NCBI GenBank assembly: GCA_036874045.1
Contig: CM072337.1
Location: 24,464,001 to 24,528,000 of the forward strand
DNA length: 64,000 nt
Direction of reading: 5' to 3'
Source: Cymodocea nodosa
Taxonomy: Eukaryota; Streptophyta; Magnoliopsida; Alismatales; Cymodoceaceae
The first letter of the stretch is position 1, and every line of letters starts with the position of its first letter. The translations under genes were made by a program, and so were the position numbers. The notes below the pieces were generated by a model. It was given only the letters and a program-made list of their open reading frames with translations. It searched no databases and was not told where the DNA came from. Shown piece after piece: positions 24,579 to 36,868 of the stretch.

Positions 24579-24782
24579 ATGGATAAGGGGCGGAACCCCA
24601 GCGGAAGAATAGAAAACCTTCCCCCGAAGAGAGGCAAGATATTCAACGGGATCGTGGATGAGACAGTCGGATCCATTACATCTTTATTTACATCGAATCG
24701 ACGTGGCGGCGGCGACGGTGTTGGAAGTGGCGACGGCCGCAGTGATGTTGGAAGTGGCGGCTCCTCCTCCGTTGGCCCTTGA
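24579..24782 (+). CDS. Small protein with LPPKRGKIF motif, probable paralogue of the 21.4 kb ORF
   Basis: A single-exon frame of 67 codons starts at ATG 24579 in an A-rich context after a pyrimidine-rich stretch (24470-24540) that resembles a plant 5' leader. The order of parts matches the upstream small ORF: a short polar N-terminus, GRIENLPPKRGKIFNGIV at about residues 9-26, a hydrophobic/hydroxyl stretch (VGSITSLF), and a Gly/Ser/Asp-rich tail. Similarity to the 81-residue protein is confined to GR[VI], PPKRG and the IF that follows. Same strand, 3 kb apart and single-exon all fit an old tandem duplication. Function is unknown. The Gly-rich tail is low complexity, so it is weak evidence by itself. 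Confidence 0.5.
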   Translation: MDKGRNPSGRIENLPPKRGKIFNGIVDETVGSITSLFTSNRRGGGDGVGSGDGRSDVGSGGSSSVGP

Positions 24783-26486
24783 GATCCATCACAAGAATAA
24801 AAACCGTACACCTTGTTGCTCCTTCTCGTCGTGCTGCTCTTCTGTGTATGGTTGGTTGGTGCAATTCGTAGAGGAGTGAAGAAATCAAAATCGTAGTACT
24901 GTTTCGTATGTGTAATAGATTGTGGGTGCTGTGACCTCTCCCACCATCGAGATGTGCTAGTCCCCCATTTTCTTCTCCTAGTCTTGGCTCGGACGAAGAG
25001 GATGGATTTCGTGGTTTATCTCTCTATCCATACTTATGTTCCTGTTTAGTCTATGAGTAGCTCTGTCGTGCTAATTTCCTTCTTGTACCCAGTTTCTATG
25101 TATGTGCTTGGAGATCTTGCATTTCCTCGATTGCAGCAAAATCGAACTGGATCTGGTTAATGGTAGGTTCTCATTCCCAAGCAAAGAATAGAAAAATTTG
25201 CGCTAAAGAGCACATCTCTTGAATGATCGTAATCCAGAAACCTCATCATGCAGAGAAGTAAGTAGAACAACGGAAGAATGAATGCTGCGTTCACTGCTAC
25301 ATCTACGCATGACGATCCTGGTTGCAACTGCAAATAAGAATCTGCAATTGCTTTTCTACACTGCAAAATCTTCGGATCCAGTCAAATATATAAGAAGAAC
25401 CCACGAACAAAAAATTCCATACTAGTCCTCGATCATCCCTTGTCGTCCGTTAAAATTGATTGAAAAGAGGCTCTTACGTCTATATCATTAATACATAAAT
25501 ACCGGTAGTCGGAAGATCTCCACGACTGCTGCGCGCCCGGCCAGGACCGCCGTCGAATCGTCGGAAAACTCGGAAGCGGTTGTGGTGCAACGACGAGGAG
25601 GTGGAGATTCGTTTCCTTTGCAAATAGGAAAGGTTACGGCCTTATAGGCTAACCTGTGAAAGACAAAAAAAAAGACCCCGCTCCTGTCGTCGGAAACTCG
25701 TCACCGCCTTTCGCCGGAACCCTAGTCCGACGACCAACAGTCACTGTCGCCAGCTGCGGACTCAGACAGAAGACAGCTTGACAATCCCTATTTTCTGACA
25801 AAAATAAATCCCACATCTTTCGCGAAGTATTTCCTTTCTAACGATGATTTTTTTTATTTTTTATAATAGCCACAATTTTCGTTATAATTTTAAATCTACG
25901 ATCTTATCTCTCTTTTAAAATATTTTTTTTTAACGGAGATAACTTTTGTATTTACTGAAATTTAAATTTTAAAAATTTACAGCTATCATACTCTGTCCAT
26001 CGTAATAAAAAAACCACAGTTCCGAGATGAAGAAACCTTGTACTGACGCCGAACGCGCGCGGAGGGTTGGAATGGGCCACTTGATTGGGCTTTTTAGTAA
26101 ATAATTTATTGAAGTCAATGACTCTGACCACGTGCGTGTACACTGGATTTCGAGCGCTGCCGTTTGTTTCGATCGGGATATTATTTTAGTATTTTTTTAA
26201 GGTAGAAAGTTAATATATTAAAGGGATTTTAACTATAAACATATAACTAAGATATAAAAGTCTGACATAACCGTCTTTAGATAATAGTTACATACAGTAA
26301 CAAAAATAATCTAAAGATCAGATTGTAACAAGCAGTAATTCAATTTTCTCTTTCATCTTTAATTAAATTCACTCATCAATTGTATTACCTGTAGATGAAT
26401 TAGGTTGAAAAATAACAATCCAACCAAAAGAGTTTCGAGTTTGGACAAAGTTTTGCAAGGCAATGTGAATATCTTAGGTTGATTAA
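24783..26486. other. Intergenic DNA with a GC-rich patch
   Basis: No gene is supported. About 25500-25760 is GC-rich. Read on the - strand, it contains CTAGGGTTCCGGCG, a motif typical of plant 5' exons. No coding continuation was found on the - strand toward 24900. The remainder is AT-rich and reaches the left end of the PIF/Harbinger element. Confidence 0.35.
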
Positions 26487-26679
26487 GTAGGTGTTTATGT
26501 ACTTGGAAAATGATGTAAAACAATGAAAATGAAACTTAAGAAAAAAATTGTCATTTTTTAAGTGTTTGTGTGTCTAACAAGTTTTTTTATCATTTTTCCT
26601 AATATAAAAGACAATTTATGCTTAATTTTTCAACCCCAATCCCATTGTATCCAACAAAATTTTCTTTTTTTTTATCTCA

Positions 26680-26875
26680 TGCATTGTCACACTCTCGTCT
26701 TCTCATGCATTGTCCTTCGTCTCTAACTACATTATTACCTTCGTCTCCTCACACTTTGTTGCATTCATCTCCTCACACATCATCGCCCTTGTCTACTTAT
26801 GCATTATTACCCTCCTCTCCTTGTGCATCATTACCCTCCTCTCCTCGTGCATCATTACCTCATCTCTTGTCCAAG
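26680..26875. repeat. 24-bp subterminal tandem repeats of the first PIF/Harbinger element
   Basis: About eight imperfect copies of a 24 bp unit resembling CTCCTCTCCTTGTGCATCAT. The last copies are nearly identical at an exact spacing of 24 bp. The period is a multiple of three, which makes a spurious open frame with an eight-residue repeat (SSP-containing). This frame is not a gene. Confidence 0.75.
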
Positions 26876-28409
26876 GTAAATCCTCACCTCTTAAGATTGT
26901 GTTAGTTTTTCAAGTTTGTTAAAACAGAGAGATTAGTTTTTCAATTTTTCAAGATTAGTGCATTACATAATTAATTGTTATGTATTATATGTTGTATGAC
27001 TATAATGACATTACTATATATATACACTTAAATCTATGTGAAATATGATTTCAAGATTACCACAAAGGGCAATAACCTTGACAATGGTTTCACAAATGGT
27101 TCAATTCAATCCAATTCAAATATTGAATAGAATAGTTTAATAGATTAGGACATAAGTTGCAAATAGTTATTACATAATCATGATAATGCATCTTGAATGA
27201 TCATACATTTATTAATAGTGGAAAAGATAGATATATTAAAGGAGAACCCTACCTTTGCTTGAAAGTATATTACCAGGGAATAAGGCACACTTGTTCAATG
27301 CTACTATTGAAGGTTTGGTCCACTTACTACTGAAGTATATTACTAAAGGAGACATTCCTTTCTCACTGGTAAACTTCAACTTTCTCTTCCACTATTATCA
27401 TGTTTTATGTTTTTGATTATTTCTGTTCATCATAGAAGTTTAACGTTTGAACTGTTCTAGCGATTGGACATATTGTTTCTCTATTTCCATGTTTAAACCT
27501 TCTTTATTTTTATGTTTTACACTAAGTGTTTGTCATGGTGTTGCAACATTTCAAAGTAGTCTACAATATTGACATTTGAACATATAACTAGATTTCGTGA
27601 TCAGCTTGGGATTAAGAAATAGTGATTCATTTATTGATAGAATATTACCAACATAAAACAAACAAATAGGGAATCCAATTGCATTGGATGTGAATCTTAA
27701 TGCTAGGAATGCACATGAAATTGAGGGATTTGATTATAATACCTCAAAAGTAATTTCATTAATAGATGAAATATAAAACTATGATTTGAAAGGAAGATGG
27801 TCGATTTCAACTTAAAGCCTAATAGTCCATCAATCATTGATGAAGTCTAAAACAGATTAGGACATCTATTTCTTCACCTTGTTTTTCTATTTGGCTTTAC
27901 TAATCTTTGATAATAAATTTCATTATTGGAAATACTACTTGGTTTGCATATATTTGTTTAATAGATTAGGACATAAGTTGATTCGATATATAAGTTTCAC
28001 TCCTAATCTTTGACATGAATTTTCAAGTACTTATTAATGATAACATTATGTGTACACACATTGTAAATGCAATGATTAGACGCATACAAAGGCAGACACA
28101 TGAATTAGAAATATAGATTCTGAAATGTGCTATTGTAAGCATGATTTATCATCTCTAGTTCAATGATTTATAAGTTTTCATTTGAAAATTCTCAAGGATT
28201 TTTTTTCTTCTACAGAATGATATATGTACCTTCACAACATGCTACTTTGTTGATCAAAACTATGTTGATGTTGATTTGTTTGACTTGAATGTTTAGCTTT
28301 AGGTTTTTCAATCAATCTTAATTACTTGTGAGTTATTTTGATTATGCAAAGAATACATTTGTAGAAAAAGGCAGAAAACAAAGCTCATGGAAAGAAGATT
28401 ACATCAAGG

Positions 28410-29340
28410 AAAAATTTCACATGAAATCAAAAAGATGATGAAATGATCCTAACTCTTCTTTGTGATGTTATTAATTAAGAAAACACTAAAACACTTGATG
28501 GCAAGATTAGAGCAGACACATGGAATGAAGTAATCAAAGCTTACAATATTAAAACAAATGTTGGGTTAAAGAAAAAAAATATTGATAGTCATCTAAAGAC
28601 CTGGCAGCAAATGTATAAAAATTATAGTAAGATCACCAATCGAAATGTATGAGAATGAGACTATATAAATGGTCATATATCTGTTCCTAATGAAATCTAA
28701 GAAAAATTTGTGAAGGTGACTTTAATTATTATGATGGATATGTTTCTCTCTTATTTTACATGTACTTTATTTCATACTCATTATATTTCTTCTTAATTTG
28801 TAGAGTCATCCTGAATGTACTACCTTAAAAGGAAAGTCATGTACAATATATGAGTAGTTGAAGTTAATTTTTCAAACAAGTGTTGTTAGAGGAAGAACAA
28901 ACATTGTACCTATGGACTTCTATAAGAGTGAATATGTTAATTTAAATGATGACATGTCTCCATTGAGTAACTTCAATAACATTAAATGTCTAATATCATC
29001 TAATGATGATATGTCAACACTACTCTCACAAAAGTTGAATTCTAAAAAGAAGTAGAACTTGTCCTCATGCAGAATCATTTAAGAAGATGACGACATCAAT
29101 TAGAGATATGTAAATAGACATGAATGAATTTTTACAGGATTATAAGGATTGTAACAAAATTAGAATGCAGATAATAGAACGTATTACCAAAGCTAAGAAA
29201 GAAAGAAATAGATTCTTAAGACTCCAACACAATGAAGAAAGAAATGAATTAGACATTATTTCTTCATTACTTGAACTAAGTGAGCTAGATCAATATGAAA
29301 TATATAATGCAATGACGTTATTAGAAAATCATCAAAAATG
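28410..29340 (+). pseudogene. Myb/SANT-like DNA-binding protein of the PIF/Harbinger element (decayed)
   Basis: The N-terminal half reads LDGKIRADTWNEVIKAYN, then LKKKNIDSHLKTWQQMYKNY, the helix pattern of the Myb/SANT-like domain found in the accessory protein of PIF/Harbinger transposons. After a probable intron (about 28705-28803) it resumes with HPECTTLKGKSCTIYE, another conserved block. The C-terminal part (29120-29340) is a charged helical region of about 70 residues that would fit a coiled coil or nuclease-interaction tail. Several in-frame stops interrupt it. In intact elements this protein helps the nuclease enter the nucleus and bind the ends; here it is dead. Confidence 0.7.
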
Positions 29341-29681
29341 AATAATATTTTTAGGTTTATCTCAAGACATGAAACTCGCTTAGGTAAGACATAATATGAA
29401 ATGAAAATTGTTATTGTTGTTAGGTAGTAAACATTGTTATTATTACTAAAGATATTATTATGAATGTTGTTGAATGTTATGTACGTTGTTGATGTTGATG
29501 ATGTACGAGACAATGTTTTTATTATTGAATGTTGATGTTGTATATTGAATGTTATGTATGATGTTAATGATGTTATTTAATGTTATGTATGTTGATGATG
29601 TACTAGATATTTTTATTATGTTCTAATATAGATTGTTATTGTCTATTTCATTTTTTTTGTAGGTTTTTTTACTTATTACAA

Positions 29682-31060
29682 ATGGACACAACTGCAAACA
29701 TGAAACTTTTCAAAGTGCTCATGGAAGAGGAAGAATAATAACAAATACTTGTGTACCTGATGATAGTATGAAAATTCATATCTACTTTTGCAAGTGGTGT
29801 GAATTATGTTGCAAGGAGTACTTTGAAAATATATAGCAAAGAAGGATAAAAATACATTATTACGTTATTAGATCCATCTTTACCTAATCAAGTATATAAT
29901 TACAGGAAAATTTATAGAATGAGTGAACATGTATTTTTCCACTTTTGTAGTTTTTTAAGATGTAAAAGAGTAGTGAAAGATAGTAAATGTATGAATGTGG
30001 AAGAAAAGGTGTCAATATTTGTAGTTACAATTGGACAAAATTAGAGATATGGTATAACTACTGAGCACTTTCATTGATCTGGTTAGATAATTAATGCATA
30101 CTTCAATGAAATGTTGAATGCAATATTGAAAATAGGATATAAACTATTAGCTAAGTAAGAATCATCAACTCCATTATAAATTCAAAATGGTCAGCATGTT
30201 TATCCTTATTTCAAGGTAAGTTAATGTTATATTTTATTATCTTCTTTAGCATTTAGACACATTATTATATATATTCTTTTTTCTTTTAGGATTGCATTGG
30301 AGTAATTGATGGTACCTATGTCAAAGATACAATTTATGGTAAAAAAACTATACGTTGGAAGAATAGAAAAGGTGAATTATCACAAAATGTATTAGCAACA
30401 TGTAATTTTGATATGGAAATTATTTATGTTCTTAGTGGATGGGAAGAATTAGTAGTTGATACTCGTATTCTTTAAGATGCACTTTCTCGATGTAATGCTT
30501 TTAAGGTTCTATCAAGTATGATACTAATAAAAATAATGGAAATACTTATGTATAGTAAAAATTGTGAAATTAATGTTTCTAACATTATATTCAAAACTTC
30601 TATATAAATTGCAGGTAAATATTACTTGGCAGATGTTGGTTTTCCTAATAGACTAGAATTTATTATATTATTTCAAGGTTTAAGATATCACTTGAATGAC
30701 TATAATGCTTATAGACTTCCAATGAATGTAATTGAAATTTTCAATTACAAGTATTCACAATTAAGGATAATAATTGAACGTACAATTTGAATAATCAAAC
30801 ATTGATTCTTAATTTTATGAGGTTATATGTGATTTCCTTTTGAAACACAAGGGAAGATTGTATTAGCATGTTTTTTGGTTCACAATTTTATTCAAAAAGT
30901 AAACAAAACAAATTTACTTGAAAATCTTAAAGAAGAATTAGAAGGAATGCCAAATGGTAATGTTCGACAAATTTTACAAAAGAAGATGCATCTGCTACTG
31001 TTAGATCAAATCAAGATTATAAAAAGCAAATTGTTGATACAATATATGTCAATATTATGA
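29682..31060 (+). pseudogene. PIF/Harbinger DDE nuclease (decayed transposase)
   Basis: A helical N-terminal part (LLDPSLPNQVYNYRKIYRMS then HVFFHFCSFL) is followed, after a probable intron ending near 30290, by DCIGVIDGTYV with the first catalytic Asp. Then come RWKNRKGELSQNVLATCNFD, YVLSGWEELVVDTRIL with the second Asp, GKYYLADVGFPN, GLRYHL and LRIIIERTI with the catalytic Glu. LACFLVHNFI closes the domain. All three acidic residues are still readable. At least six in-frame stops, including those in the linker before DCIG and just after the IER block, destroy the gene. This is the DDE_4-type nuclease of the superfamily; it would cut and join the element's ends. Confidence 0.85.
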
Positions 31061-34000
31061 GAGATATATAGAATAATAAAGATATGTGATATGTATTTTA
31101 TGTTGTAACTATTGTCACAAATGACCCTATCTTGTATTATCTATAACAAATTTTGTTATTCTCTATCTTGCAAACATGAACAAAAAATATTAAATTTAGT
31201 TAGTCTTCAATATTTTTTAATTTATAAACAAATATGCATACTTTACATTCTATAATATTTCACCATTTTCTATTTTATGCACAAATACATGTATTTCAAA
31301 TTTTATTATTTTCTGTTATGTGCACAAATACTTTAATTTTCTTCTAATTTTATATTACTTTTTGTCATTTTTTATAATTTTTCATCATTTTTCAACTGTA
31401 CAAATGGTCCCTAAATTTCATTAAGTTTTTCTATATATTTTCTTGTTAAGAGATTATCTATCAAAAAAAAAAAAGAGTAATAATAGAATTGAATAACCGA
31501 TATAATATTTGAATGTAAGAATCTCTTACAATTCAAAAAGAAGTCATAACTAGCAAATGCCCACTGAAAGGAAATCACGAAGAATGAAACAAGGATGAAA
31601 CTAGTAGCCATTAAGGAGGAAATAATAAGTAGGACTAGAAATGCACACGTGAATTGTTTCCTGTGTAGCAATAAAATAGTCTTGTAAAATTCTCCCTTTG
31701 AGTATTAGAAATAATATTATTTAAAACTAGACTAAACCTAGAGGTAAGGCATTTTGATAAGATTTTGGTAGAGCTATATATCGATAAGGCCGATGAGTCT
31801 AAATTCATTGACCTGGTTAGCTCCTTGTTTTTTTAAATAATTCACTTATAACAATATACCAATGGTGAAACACACTCAAATAAAAATTATTATTATAAAA
31901 AATAAAGGAGAGCGATTGGTGACTCTTTTACAGAGGAGCCAGAGGAGATTAGAGCAAAATACTCAAATCAGCCATTTACCATCGTGAGCGTTGAGAAACC
32001 TAGGTCGAGTTCTTACCACCAATGTCGACATCTCCCTCCAGAAAATAAAATCCCTTCAGCCAACAGATACGCCCATCGATCTAACCGCTCCCTCAACAGA
32101 GTCATTCGCTCAACGATCCCGTCCCCGGCTTCTCCACACCACGCCACCCGATGGCGATAGCAGAGCGGGCGCTGCGATGATCGAGGCGCAGTAACAACTA
32201 GGACATCCGGACAAGAAGTCTGTAAGCTCTTTCTTTTTCCATCCCATTTGCAAATCTGAATCTGATCCCGCGCTTTCATTTTTCCCGGGCACTTCGAATT
32301 TATATATCTCACGCTTCTGGTTTCTATTACGGCTACTTCAGTTCGACGTTAAATATTTAAGGTGCATCCGTAAGATATATATCCGTGTGATTCAACTATC
32401 CTACGGACGTTTCTTCGTCCCTTAGGAGATTCATAATTTTGATACTTGTTTTCTATTCGATGTTTTCACAAACAGTTACTGTTGTGGAGCTTTTTTCCTT
32501 TAAACTAGGGAAATGCTCCTGCTCGTAAGAACTTGGTAACAAAATTTTAATTCTTTTACTTTGTTTACATATTCTCCTTTTCCCTATATTCAGTAATACC
32601 ATGCAATGATACTTCTCCTTGAAAATGAACGATAGAATTTTTCGAGTAGAAGATAAATCTGGCAGCAGATCTGTTGCAAAAAATGCAAGGAATGATATAT
32701 TCAAAAGCAGAGATATTGAATAAGTCACATTTCAAAAAGGAAGAGACTTGCGTACTATATCACTCTGCGTGCGTTTATGACTATGTTAACTAGTGAAAAT
32801 TATGTGTAAATTCTAAGAATATTTTACATTGTTAAATTTTATCTTATAATATTATTTTTAAATAACGTGTATGCAAATTATTCGATATGTGGTTTGAAGA
32901 ACAAAGAATAAGATGAAGGACAACTATATTTGAAAATTTTATTATATTAAATTAAGATGTTATAAATTATATTAGTGGTTGAGATTCTGAGGCATCAGCG
33001 TTAGATGCATGATCGATTTGCGCCATATGTAGAGGTGAAATTTTTTGGAGGCTAATTTCCACGTCATAAAATGACCGAGGTGGGTCCCCCCCCCTTTGTG
33101 ATATAGATGGCCTCCTGGATCAAATATTACGCCTAATACTGTTGATCTTCCACCGACCTAGTGACCAGTGATCATTCTAAATCTCAATTGATTGGTTGAA
33201 TTGCGAGATTTTAAATCTTTTACCTACCACTTAATTAAATCAGTTCGGTAAAATAGGGTGGACGATAACCATTGTTATACTGAAATTCTAATTTTGATTT
33301 CATTCCATATTTTGGTAAATAGGTTGGAAATGCTATCTCTAGCAATTTGCCCTTTTGCCTTGTAGAATTTGGAACTTTTGTGCCTTCTCCCATGATATGT
33401 CTTGTATGAATACTAGTATGTAGTTACCTGCTGGCATTTTTGGTTTTTGATTGGTGCTTCGCTTTTTGTTAACAGGACAAGGATATTGTCAATAGTTTGT
33501 TGAGGCAAACAATAAGCAAAAATTCTATCTTTACATAAGATTTAGTTGCTACTTACTACAAAAAATGTCTGCTATGGTTGAATGATATGCCAGGGTTTTT
33601 TTTTTTAAGATTTGAATTTTCTTCTATACTTTCTTTTTGCCTATGATTATTCTCAACAGTGTAGAAATTTGAAGCTTTGTTGTAGTGTCCTTGTATTTCA
33701 AGTTTTTTCATAATGCTGCAAAAGGCTATTTGATGCATAAACTTTTCATATTCATTGGTGTTACAAAAAAGGTGCATGCATCATTGGCAGTCATGCAAGA
33801 TTTTAGTAAAAATAAAGATGAAACGTGTAAAATGGTGCCATTATTTCTAGAAGTCACCATTCCATATTATGCCGATTAAAAAAATTAAAATATGTTTTTT
33901 GATATTAATACTACTTATGCTATGTTTTTATACATTAATTTTTATCTCAGGTAGTCTGCTGAAAGTTTTCAACTCAAGTAGCAACTATTCAACATTGAAA

Positions 34001-35944
34001 AAATTGAAATGTATGCCAAACTAACATCAAAATAAACACACATTAACATTACAGCAACTAGCAAGTTAAAATCTATAATATTTAACTTTTATTAAGTCTC
34101 GACTAACCAAAAAAGAGTACTATAATGACTTATACTCTTATGTCTTAGTTAAAATATGCTTCTTATCTCGTGCAGCCCTTTTTTGATCTTATTTATCCAC
34201 TGCCAAGTAAATGTAAAATCTAAAATTAAGCTAATCATCATTTAAAAGCAATAAAAAAAAGCCTATAAAACAATAATAGAGCATTTAACAAAAAATAAAA
34301 ATCATTGTATAAAATAAGAAAAATGATGAAAAACTAAAACCAAACTTACGACATATGAATATAACAAAAATATTCAATAAAAAAATTGATCTGCCAAAAG
34401 ATCCATTTATTAAATTAGATGGCCAGGTATGTGCAATGCTATGTCAAAAATATAATCCATAAGTACATCAATAATACGAAACATTAATTATATGATGATT
34501 TTAGTGACCAAAAATCGAAATAAGCATATGAATAATACAAGCATTATGTAAAAACATTAAAAAATACATTGTACTATTAAAAAAAATTTAAAGCATTATA
34601 TGTCCAGGCAGCAAATCGCTTTGACCTTTAACTGCTTGGTGCCTAGGTATCCCCATTAATAAGCATGGTATATTCAACTACAAATATTTTCTTCCACAAT
34701 TTATTTACAGGTTTATTACTTGCTTCATCTAAAGGATAGACTTGAGAAGCTTTCCGTAGCAGTTCACTCTTACACACCTTCGTAGAATTTAATGCCTTTT
34801 TTTGTTACACATATTGTTTAATTGGTGCTTTATTTTTTCTTGGTTTGCAGTCACGAGAATAAAATTAGTAGCTTGCTTGCAGAGGCAATTGGTCAGCCCT
34901 TCTAATAAATGTTTGGTAAGGTCGAATCTGGGCCAAGTTTTTCCTTTTAAGATCTATCTTTTCCCTTAACATTTTATTCTTTCTAAAAAAAAATTTTGGG
35001 CAAAATATAATAGATCTATTGTTGCCAAAAAGGCATCATTATGTAGCACCCACCACAACTATTAATGTGCCAAGGTACTGGAGCATTAACTTGGGATGCC
35101 TTGGACACCTCAAATAAATCAGAAAAACTTTTTTTTTACGTGTTATCTTGTGAACCTAATCATTGTAGACTAAAGTTCATAGTAGAAAGTTGTAATATAA
35201 AAATGTAAAACAATATTAAAATAAAATACATTGAGATTTTCAAACATATAAACAAAATAATAACAAAAAAGACGCATGCATAGCCTTTAAATGCCTAATA
35301 CAAAATTAACAAAAAAGGTGTATGTCTGGGCTTTAAAATGCCTGGCTTTCTTATTATGCTTAGGTGGTTGCCTTAATAAGTGTGGTGCCACTGTTATTGT
35401 AGACTAGATAGATGTTGGTAATGGTTAATCAATCTATCAATATGATCATGTTTAATTGAAGAGTTGATGATGGTTAATTGATTATTTAGTTTGTGAAAGA
35501 GACCACGATTGAGGAGGGTGTGGCTCTAAGTTGGAATAGCTCTATGCGTCTCTTCACCGTTTTTCTGCTCCATAGAAAACGATTTTGTTTCAAAAAACTA
35601 TAAGTAACACAAGATTCACCCTTCGTCTTTTGGGTAAGTTTAGCTTGTGTTTTTCTTATTTTTTCATCTTATTTCTATATAGAATGTATACAATTCTTTG
35701 GCTGTGTAATGCCTTATGCAATTTTAGCCTTTTGGGTTCCGGGGTGGGTGCTTCATTTACGCAATGACTTTAATTAGTAGTTACCTGTGGGAGGGATTTG
35801 TAACTTCGAGGAAGCCATCTACGGGTGAAAATCTCACAAGTTACAACACCTATTTTGAGACGTTGAACCAAATGTATAATTGACATTGAGGTTAAATGAG
35901 TTGATTCGTAAATGGGTTGAATCCATATCTGATTTGTTGACATG

Positions 35945-35958
35945 TTTTGCCACCCCTA
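35945..35958. mobile_element. hAT-like terminal motif
   Basis: TTTTGCCACCCCTA is the right-end terminal motif common to many plant hAT elements (inverse of TAGGGGTGGCAAAA). The preceding 80 bp (…GGGTTGAATCC…) are also typical of such ends. No partner left end was found nearby, so the element's extent is unknown. Confidence 0.35.
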
Positions 35959-36227
35959 TAAAATTCTTCTTGTCAAACTATGTTTATAGATAACACATGT
36001 TCGTTGATGTTATGTGTTAGACTCATGAACATGTTCTATATGGATAACATCACCTAAAAATTTTTGCTGACTGAAATTTTATGGAAAAATTTTATGGAAA
36101 AATGACAATAAACTTTTGCTGTTTGGTGTTATTAAAAAATCAACCATTAATTTCTCCAACCTTTTGGTATTTCATCGACCATGTCATTTAAAAATATATT
36201 GTTATCTTTGTATTTACTGATTGACAG

Positions 36228-36868
36228 AAGTAAACAAGGATATTCAATCAATAATTCTACAACTTTATAAATTCTCTAAAATAGTTGGACAACTTCCACG
36301 TCAATTAGACCTCATTGTCAATCTCTTGCACGTTTTACGGGCCAGTAACCCTTACATTGACAATAGAAAAGGTTCGCAATCTTCTGGAAAACTTCGATTT
36401 GGTCATTCAATTTATTTGACTAAGGTAATCTTAGTTATTGTTCTTTCGATGAATAAAAACTTCTCGTTTCGTCTTTATTAAAACCATGTTCATGGTCAAC
36501 ATTCTTTTGTAGATGTGCGGTCCTCAATCAAATATACCGTTGTCTCTCACTTTCGGTTTTTCGGCCGATGACATACCTCAAAATTTACTTATTGACAAAG
36601 GTTAACCAAAATATTCAATCAATTATTTGTTGGTCTTATAATTCATGTTAGCTAAACATTCCTGTTTTTTTTTAAATCTGCAAAGCATTTTTGTTTTCTA
36701 AAAATTTTCTTTTTCTTGATGATGCACATATAAAATGACAAGTTTTGCTTCTATCTAATTACCTCCTTTCGTACCTATATTTTACATCATCTTCAATGTA
36801 ACAAAGTAGCAATATATACCTTTGCAGGTATGATAAAACGAAATAAATTAAGTTTGTTGAGTTATTAA
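36228..36868 (+). CDS. Unrecognised exon chain (partial gene or pseudogene)
   Basis: Three pieces join in phase across GT-AG introns. Exon 36228-36424 opens after TTGACAG and reads VNKDIQSIILQLYKFSK… to LTK before GTAATC. Exon 36513-about 36600 reads MCGPQSNIPLSLTFGFSADD… to DKG before GTTAAC. A short piece from 36829 after TTTGCAG reads MIKRNKLSLLSY and stops. The combined product would be about 110 residues. I recognise no domain. The first piece needs two bases from an upstream exon that I could not find, since the candidate near 34858-34920 ends in the wrong phase. It could be a gene remnant or coincidence in AT-rich DNA. Confidence 0.25.

Larger units (their letters stand above)
26487..31411 (+). 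mobile_element. PIF/Harbinger transposon, near full length, decayed
   Basis: The element carries both genes of the superfamily in the same orientation: a Myb/SANT-like protein and a DDE nuclease. TAA lies immediately outside both proposed ends (26484-26486 and 31412-31414), matching the TWA target duplication of PIF elements. The left end starts GTAGGTGTTTATGTACTTGG. The reverse complement of the right end starts GGGACCATTTGTACAGTTGA, and both then read AAAATGATG. The outermost bases match poorly, so exact borders are inferred. Subterminal tandem repeats lie inside the left end, and repeated ATGCACAAATAC-like words lie inside the right end. Several in-frame stops in both genes make it non-autonomous now. 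Confidence 0.75.

Noticed and set aside
26618-26922. 95- and 70-codon frames
   Set aside because: Produced by the 24-bp tandem repeat.
31411-31671. Secreted-peptide-like frame (hydrophobic start) on the - strand
   Set aside because: Starts with a hydrophobic run, but it abuts the transposon end and has no further support.
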